A stretch of 8,652 nucleotides of DNA from JBQCDV01 sp051960855. GTDB lineage: Bacteria; Actinomycetota; Actinomycetes; JAJZTN01. Under the pieces are notes generated by a model. It was given only the letters and a program-made list of their open reading frames with translations. It had not been told where the DNA came from and did not search any database. Location of the stretch: assembly GCA_051960855.1 (NCBI GenBank), contig JBQCDV010000264.1, positions 1 through 8,652 on the forward strand, given 5' to 3'. Shown here in pieces: positions 5,658-8,652 of this stretch (its first letter is position 1; each line of letters starts with the position of its first letter). Position numbers and translations under genes: made by a program.

Positions 5658-6748
5658 GCGGCGGCACCAGGCTGGCGCGGGACCGCGGCCGCGGTAGCGG
5701 ACTCCGGCCGCGGCGCGCTGGCCACAGCAGGTGGGCGGCGCAGCCCCTGCAGGCGCCGGCCCCAGGCGACGACCGGAGCGGGCACGGGGATCGCAGACAC
5801 AGCCGCGACGAGCGCGAACGTCACCGCGACTGCAACGCCGCCGGCGAGGACGTCGACGACGTAGTGCTCGCCGGCGTAGACCAGCGAGAAGGCCATGGCC
5901 GGCGGGTAGCAGACGAGCACGGCGTAGGACGCCACACGAGCCGGCAGCCACCGCAGGTGCACGACCCGGCGCCACAGCACGATCGTGACGAACAGCGTCG
6001 TGCCGAAGTGCAACGACGGCATCGCCGCGACCAGGTTGGCGCGGGCCTGGGCGTTGGCGAGCAGGACCCCGGCGTCGTGCAGGCCCACCGCGCTCCAGCC
6101 CCGCACGCCGCCACGCACCACGGTCCCGATCAACCCGTCCTGGGCGGCCATCCACGGCGGAGCGGCCGGAAACAGTGCGTAGCAGGCGAGTGCGAGCATC
6201 GACAGCGTCACGATGCCGGCGGCATAGCGGACCCACGCCCGATGGTCGCGGGCATAGAGGTAGGCGGCGAGCAGCCAGGGCAGCACGAAGTGCGTGGCGT
6301 AGACCAGTGACACCACCACGTCCCACCAGTGGATGACGCCCAGCTCGAGCAGCCGCCCCTGCAGCCACGTGGTGGGGACCTCGCCGCCGGTCGCCCAGCC
6401 TGTCAGCCACTTCTCGGCGGCGACGATGTCCGCCTCGTGCACGCTGATGCCCAGGTCACCGGTGAGACCCCGCACGTAGTCGTAGCAGAGCAGCAGCCCG
6501 ACGAACGGGGCCCACTCCAGCAGGATCCGCACCGCCCGCCACCATGAGGACCCGATCGCTGTGATCAGCAGCGCCGCGAGGATCCAGCACGTCTGCAGCA
6601 GCCGGTCCATCGGGACGCCCTGGCGGACGATGTAGGTCGCGAGGACGACCGCGTAGGCCGCGGCTGCCGCCCTTCGCGCTGCCCGCCACCGCGGGGACAG
6701 CACGGCGGGCACCGGATGGCGCAGCTCCACGGCGGCGGTAGCGACCAT
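5624..6748 (-). CDS. PAP2-superfamily integral membrane protein (inositol phosphorylceramide synthase-like)
   Basis: A 374-residue membrane protein with about eight hydrophobic segments (roughly 27-44, 53-66, 75-92, 140-163, 172-193, 238-258, 270-290 and 297-318). The PAP2 (type 2 phosphatidic acid phosphatase) catalytic motifs are clear: MPSLHFGTT (243-251, His247) and GEHYVVDVLAG (293-303, His295 and Asp299). The FPAAPPW element (193-199) and the WWDVVVSLVYATHF helix (141-153) resemble the inositol-phosphorylceramide-synthase/AUR1-like branch rather than soluble phosphatases. Such enzymes move or remove phospho-head-groups of lipids on the outer side of the membrane; the real substrate here is unknown. 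The last ~35 residues are an Ala/Pro/Arg-rich tail that overlaps the ATPase gene by 34 bp on the other strand. The ATG at 6748 follows TAAGGT by 8 nt with no ribosome binding site, suggesting leaderless expression. It diverges from the TehA-family gene. Confidence 0.85.
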   Translation of the reverse strand: MVATAAVELRHPVPAVLSPRWRAARRAAAAAYAVVLATYIVRQGVPMDRLLQTCWILAALLITAIGSSWWRAVRILLEWAPFVGLLLCYDYVRGLTGDLGISVHEADIVAAEKWLTGWATGGEVPTTWLQGRLLELGVIHWWDVVVSLVYATHFVLPWLLAAYLYARDHRAWVRYAAGIVTLSMLALACYALFPAAPPWMAAQDGLIGTVVRGGVRGWSAVGLHDAGVLLANAQARANLVAAMPSLHFGTTLFVTIVLWRRVVHLRWLPARVASYAVLVCYPPAMAFSLVYAGEHYVVDVLAGGVAVAVTFALVAAVSAIPVPAPVVAWGRRLQGLRRPPAVASAPRPESATAAAVPRQPGAAAQSRSEAAARE

Positions 6749-6756
6749 GGAGGGTC

Positions 6757-6762
6757 ACCTTA
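6757..6762 (-). promoter_or_regulatory. Probable -10 element for leaderless PAP2 gene
   Basis: TAAGGT on the minus strand fits TANNNT and lies 8 nt (GACCCTCC) before the ATG at 6748. No purine-rich ribosome binding site is present, consistent with transcription starting at or next to the start codon. No -35 match is visible at 17-18 bp upstream. Confidence 0.5.
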
Positions 6763-6797
6763 CGCGCGGAGCCGGGCCCGCTCGGGCGACGTTCGTC

Positions 6798-6824
6798 ACG
6801 ATCGGGAAGTTGCCGTGCGATCGT
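6798..6824. promoter_or_regulatory. Inverted repeat between divergent PAP2 and TehA-family genes, possible operator
   Basis: ACGATCG (6798-6804) and CGATCGT (6818-6824) are perfect 7-bp inverted arms separated by 13 nt, giving 20 bp between arm centres, close to two helical turns. It lies just upstream of where a -35 for the TehA-family promoter would fall and about 35 bp upstream of the PAP2 -10. A dimeric regulator bound here could act on either or both genes. No regulator gene is in the window. Confidence 0.4.
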
Positions 6825-6849
6825 CATCTTCGGCAGCCGGCCGGGACCC

Positions 6850-6855
6850 TAGGGT
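6850..6855 (+). promoter_or_regulatory. Possible -10 element for the TehA-family gene
   Basis: TAGGGT fits the TANNNT pattern and would start transcription near 6862, leaving a 5' leader of about 26 nt that contains the strong ribosome binding site at 6874. No convincing -35 is seen near 6827-6832. Confidence 0.45.
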
Positions 6856-6873
6856 GGCAGGCGAGCTCGACCC

Positions 6874-6880
6874 GAGGAGG
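6874..6880 (+). promoter_or_regulatory. Ribosome binding site for the TehA-family gene
   Basis: GAGGAGG lies 7 nt before the GTG at 6888. It is the strongest Shine-Dalgarno in the window and decides the start against the ATG at 6747 in the same frame, which would add 47 unlike residues and overlap the PAP2 start. Confidence 0.85.
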
Positions 6881-6887
6881 CGGCCCC

Positions 6888-8000
6888 GTGAGGCTGGTGC
6901 GCAACGCGGTGCGCGCGCTGCCGCCGTCGTACTTCGCCCTCGTGATGGCCAGCGGCATCAACTCGATCGCGATGTTCCGAGCCGGGCACCAAGCCCTGTC
7001 CGCCGCGCTGCTCACGGTGGCCACCGTGGGGCTGGTCGTGCTGACCATCCTGACCGTATGGCGGGCGGTGTCGTTCCGGCGCGAGCTGCTGGCCGACCTC
7101 ACCAACCCGCGGCGGATGTTCGGCGCCTTCACGTTCGTGGCCGGCTTCGACGTGCTCGCCGGCCGCTACGCCCTCGGCGGCCGGCCAGGGCTCGCAGCCG
7201 TCCTGCTCGGGGTCGGCATCCTGTCGTGGCTGCTGCTCGGCTACAGCATGCCGGCCATCATCCTGATCCGTAGGAGCGAGGGGCCCGTCCTCGGCGACGT
7301 CGACGGGACGTGGTTCATCTCCGTCGTCGCCACGCAGTCCGTCGCCCTCGGGGCCTGCGCGCTCGAGCCATGGTGGCCAGCGGGAGCCCGCTGGATCGCT
7401 CTCGTCGCCGTCATGCTCTGGAGCCTGGGGGCCGTGCTCTACCTGTCGATGGCGACCGTGCTGCTCGTGCGGCTGCTCCTGGTCGAGATCGGCCCCGACA
7501 CCATCACGCCGCCGTACTGGATCGTCATGGGCGCCACCTCGATCACCGTCTTCGCCGGGGCGCGCCTCCTCGAGTTCCCCGTGACGCCGGTGCTGGCCGC
7601 GAGCCGCGCTGTGCTGGGCGGCCTGTCGGTGGTGCTGTGGGCATTCGGGACCTGGTTGATCCCCCTGCTCGCCGGCTTCGGCGTGTGGCGCCACTGGCTA
7701 CGGCGGGTGCCCCTGCGCTACGAGCCGGCGCTGTGGAGCATCTGCTTCCCCCTCGGGATGTACGCCGTGGCGAGTGGCGAGCTCGGTCGCACCGCCCACC
7801 TGCCCCTCATCGCCGGGATCGGGCATGCGTGGGCGTGGGTCGCCCTGGCCGCGTGGGTCCTCGTCTTCGCGGCCATGGTCGGCTCGCTGACCCGTGCCGC
7901 CCGGCGCGGCCCAGACCGGCTGGCAGACGAACAGCTCTCAGACGGACAGAGGCCCGCCCCCGGTAGGGGACGGACCTCTGTCTCGAGTCAGAGCCCTTAA
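6888..8000 (+). CDS. TehA/SLAC1-family transporter (tellurite resistance/C4-dicarboxylate type)
   Basis: A 370-residue integral membrane protein with about ten hydrophobic segments, the architecture of the TehA/Mae1/SLAC1 family (Pfam SLAC1, voltage-dependent anion channel). It begins VRLVRNAVRALPPSYFALVMASGINSIA with the PPxYF-A-VM-x-G pattern seen at the first helix of this family. Later helices include LLGVGILSWLLLGYSMP, YWIVMGATSITVFAG (210-224), and WSICFPLGMYAVAS (283-296). Members carry anions, dicarboxylates or sulfite, or confer tellurite resistance in some hosts; the substrate is not predictable here. The GTG at 6888 is fixed by GAGGAGG 7 nt upstream. The last ~30 residues (from about 338) are hydrophilic and non-conserved; their codons include a strong hairpin (7945-7982). 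The gene converges on clpC with a 52-bp gap, and is divergent from the PAP2 gene. Confidence 0.85.
   Translation: MRLVRNAVRALPPSYFALVMASGINSIAMFRAGHQALSAALLTVATVGLVVLTILTVWRAVSFRRELLADLTNPRRMFGAFTFVAGFDVLAGRYALGGRPGLAAVLLGVGILSWLLLGYSMPAIILIRRSEGPVLGDVDGTWFISVVATQSVALGACALEPWWPAGARWIALVAVMLWSLGAVLYLSMATVLLVRLLLVEIGPDTITPPYWIVMGATSITVFAGARLLEFPVTPVLAASRAVLGGLSVVLWAFGTWLIPLLAGFGVWRHWLRRVPLRYEPALWSICFPLGMYAVASGELGRTAHLPLIAGIGHAWAWVALAAWVLVFAAMVGSLTRAARRGPDRLADEQLSDGQRPAPGRGRTSVSSQSP
7945..7982. terminator. Strong hairpin in the 3' codons of the TehA-family gene, possible clpC terminator
   Basis: GACAGAGG (7945-7952) pairs with CCTCTGTC (7975-7982). The stem continues inward with CCG/CGG (7954-7956 with 7971-7973) and CCCC/GGGG (7958-7961 with 7966-7969), broken by two C-A mismatches, and closes on a GGTA loop. 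Read on the minus strand it lies about 70 nt after the clpC stop, a suitable place for a GC-rich, T-tract-lacking actinobacterial terminator; on the plus strand it falls before the stop of the TehA-family gene. CTCTG (7976-7980) can instead pair with CAGAG (7989-7993). Confidence 0.55.
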
Positions 8001-8001
8001 C

Positions 8002-8030
8002 GCCGCTCGTCACTCCGTGCCGGCGGCCTC
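8002..8030 (-). repeat. Direct repeat copy A (echo of the clpC 3' end)
   Basis: A 29-bp sequence identical to 8045-8073, with a 43-bp period and a 14-bp spacer. It contains the same bases that in the other copy encode the last six ClpC residues (EAAGTE) and the TGA stop, but lies beyond the true stop, so here it is non-coding on the minus strand. It occupies more than half of the gap to the convergent TehA-family gene. Confidence 0.95.
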
Positions 8031-8044
8031 AGGACCGATGTTCG

Positions 8045-8073
8045 GCCGCTCGTCACTCCGTGCCGGCGGCCTC
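8045..8073 (-). repeat. Direct repeat copy B (true clpC 3' end)
   Basis: Identical over 29 bp to 8002-8030. This copy contains the codons for the C-terminal EAAGTE of ClpC and the TGA at 8053-8055, followed by 8 non-coding bases. Confidence 0.95.
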
Positions 8074-8652
8074 GACCGGCGGGGCGTCAGGCAGCGCCGC
8101 CTTGGTCTCGCCGGTGAAGGTGAAGTGCGCCTCGGCACCCTCCCCCTCCGCGTCGACCACGACGATCTGGCCGGAGCGCAGCTCGCCGAAGAGGATCTTC
8201 TCCGACAGCGCGTCCTCGAGCTCCCGCTGGATGGTGCGACGCAGGGGCCGTGCTCCCAGCACCGGGTCGAAGCCGCGCTTGGCGAGCAGCTCCTTCGCGC
8301 CCTGCGTGAGCTCGATGCCCATGTCCTTGTCCTTCAGCCGCTCGTCGAGGCGGGCCAGCATCAGGTCGACCATCGTGATGATGTCGTCCTGTGTGAGCTG
8401 GTGGAAGACCACGACGTCGTCGATGCGGTTGAGGAACTCCGGACGGAAGTGCTGCTTGAGCTCGTCAGAGACCTTGGCCTTCATCCGCTCGTAGGACGAC
8501 TGGGTGTCGTCGGTGGCGGCGAAGCCGAGGTTGAGGCCCTTGGAGATGTCCCGGGTGCCGAGGTTGGTCGTCATGATGATGACGGTGTTCTTGAAGTCCA
8601 CGACCCGGCCCTGGGCGTCGGTCAGGCGACCGTCCTCCAGGATCTGCAGCAG
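8053..8652 (-). CDS. clpC: ATP-dependent Clp protease ATP-binding subunit ClpC, C-terminal 199 residues (cut by window edge)
   Basis: HSP100/AAA+ unfoldase that feeds substrates to the ClpP protease in the cytosol and, in actinobacteria, is normally essential. The window holds exactly 200 codons of the 3' end; the N-terminal domain, first AAA module, middle domain and the Walker motifs of module 2 lie outside. Visible parts of module 2 in order: LLQILEDGRLTDAQGRVVDF, sensor 1 in IIMTTNLGTRD, HFRPEFLNRIDDVVVFHQL with the arginine finger in FLNRID, then the small lid domain with sensor 2 in GFDPVLGARPLRR and IQRELEDALSEKIL. The variable tail ends PPVEAAGTE. No truncation or frameshift is seen. 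The last codons and stop are copied in a 29-bp repeat just downstream. The ClpC assignment rather than ClpB rests on the lid and tail sequence, which I judge good but not absolute. Confidence 0.92.
   Translation of the reverse strand: MLQILEDGRLTDAQGRVVDFKNTVIIMTTNLGTRDISKGLNLGFAATDDTQSSYERMKAKVSDELKQHFRPEFLNRIDDVVVFHQLTQDDIITMVDLMLARLDERLKDKDMGIELTQGAKELLAKRGFDPVLGARPLRRTIQRELEDALSEKILFGELRSGQIVVVDAEGEGAEAHFTFTGETKAALPDAPPVEAAGTE

Noticed and set aside
5682..5695. 14-bp perfect palindrome ACCGCGGCCGCGGT near the convergent gene ends
   Set aside because: It lies within PAP2 codons rich in Ala/Arg, has no loop for a hairpin terminator, and such GC palindromes are common in DNA of this composition.
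4982..6310. 442-codon plus-strand open frame over the ATPase end and antisense to PAP2
   Set aside because: No motif, Arg/Gly-rich, and conflicts with intact ATPase and PAP2 catalytic motifs.
6849..7694. Minus-strand open frame opposite the TehA-family gene
   Set aside because: Highly charged, without domains; the plus strand encodes ten hydrophobic helices with a strong ribosome binding site.

Overview
This is a high-GC window packed with genes that use GTG starts and short gene-to-gene overlaps. It carries mshA, the mycothiol glycosyltransferase, next to a YbjN-family gene and gpmA, and it has a clpC-type Clp ATPase gene at the right end. Together these point to the chromosome of a mycothiol-producing actinobacterium. 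I cannot place it to genus from this sequence. No tRNA, rRNA, CRISPR array, IS element or phage gene was seen, and no stretch over 300 bp lacks a gene.

Left part (1-2966): three minus-strand genes read leftward, mshA -> YbjN-domain protein -> gpmA (only the first 35 codons of gpmA are inside the window). A short-chain dehydrogenase/reductase diverges from mshA on the plus strand. As I recall, the same neighbourhood (SDR / mshA / YbjN-like / gpm1) occurs in Mycobacterium tuberculosis around Rv0484c-Rv0489, so this is a conserved actinobacterial block. It links mycothiol synthesis (MshA makes GlcNAc-inositol-phosphate) with a small protein of unclear role and a glycolytic mutase.

Middle part (2949-5657): a 30-bp tandem repeat spans the SDR stop codon and runs up to a likely leaderless promoter. 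From there a tight plus-strand operon encodes a three-part ABC-2 type transporter: permease 1, permease 2 (8-bp overlap) and ATPase (ATGA overlap). The set resembles the COG4587/COG3694/COG4586 group, whose substrate is unknown. The ATPase gene ends inside the 3' end of a convergent minus-strand gene for a PAP2-superfamily membrane enzyme (inositol-phosphorylceramide-synthase-like).

Right part (5624-8652): the PAP2 gene and a TehA/SLAC1-family ten-helix transporter are divergently transcribed from a 139-bp promoter region. That region holds two -10-like elements, a strong ribosome binding site and a 27-bp inverted repeat that could be an operator. The transporter gene converges on the 3' end of clpC (199 C-terminal residues in the window). 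The 52-bp gap between them carries a 29-bp perfect direct repeat that copies the last codons and stop of clpC, and a strong hairpin lies in the last codons of the transporter gene.

Most genes are ordinary core or near-core actinobacterial genes. I found no convincing new defence or biosynthetic system. The points most worth a second look are the two independent duplications that cross stop codons, the divergent-promoter dyad, the apparently leaderless genes, and the exporter of unknown substrate beside a phospholipid-type PAP2 enzyme.
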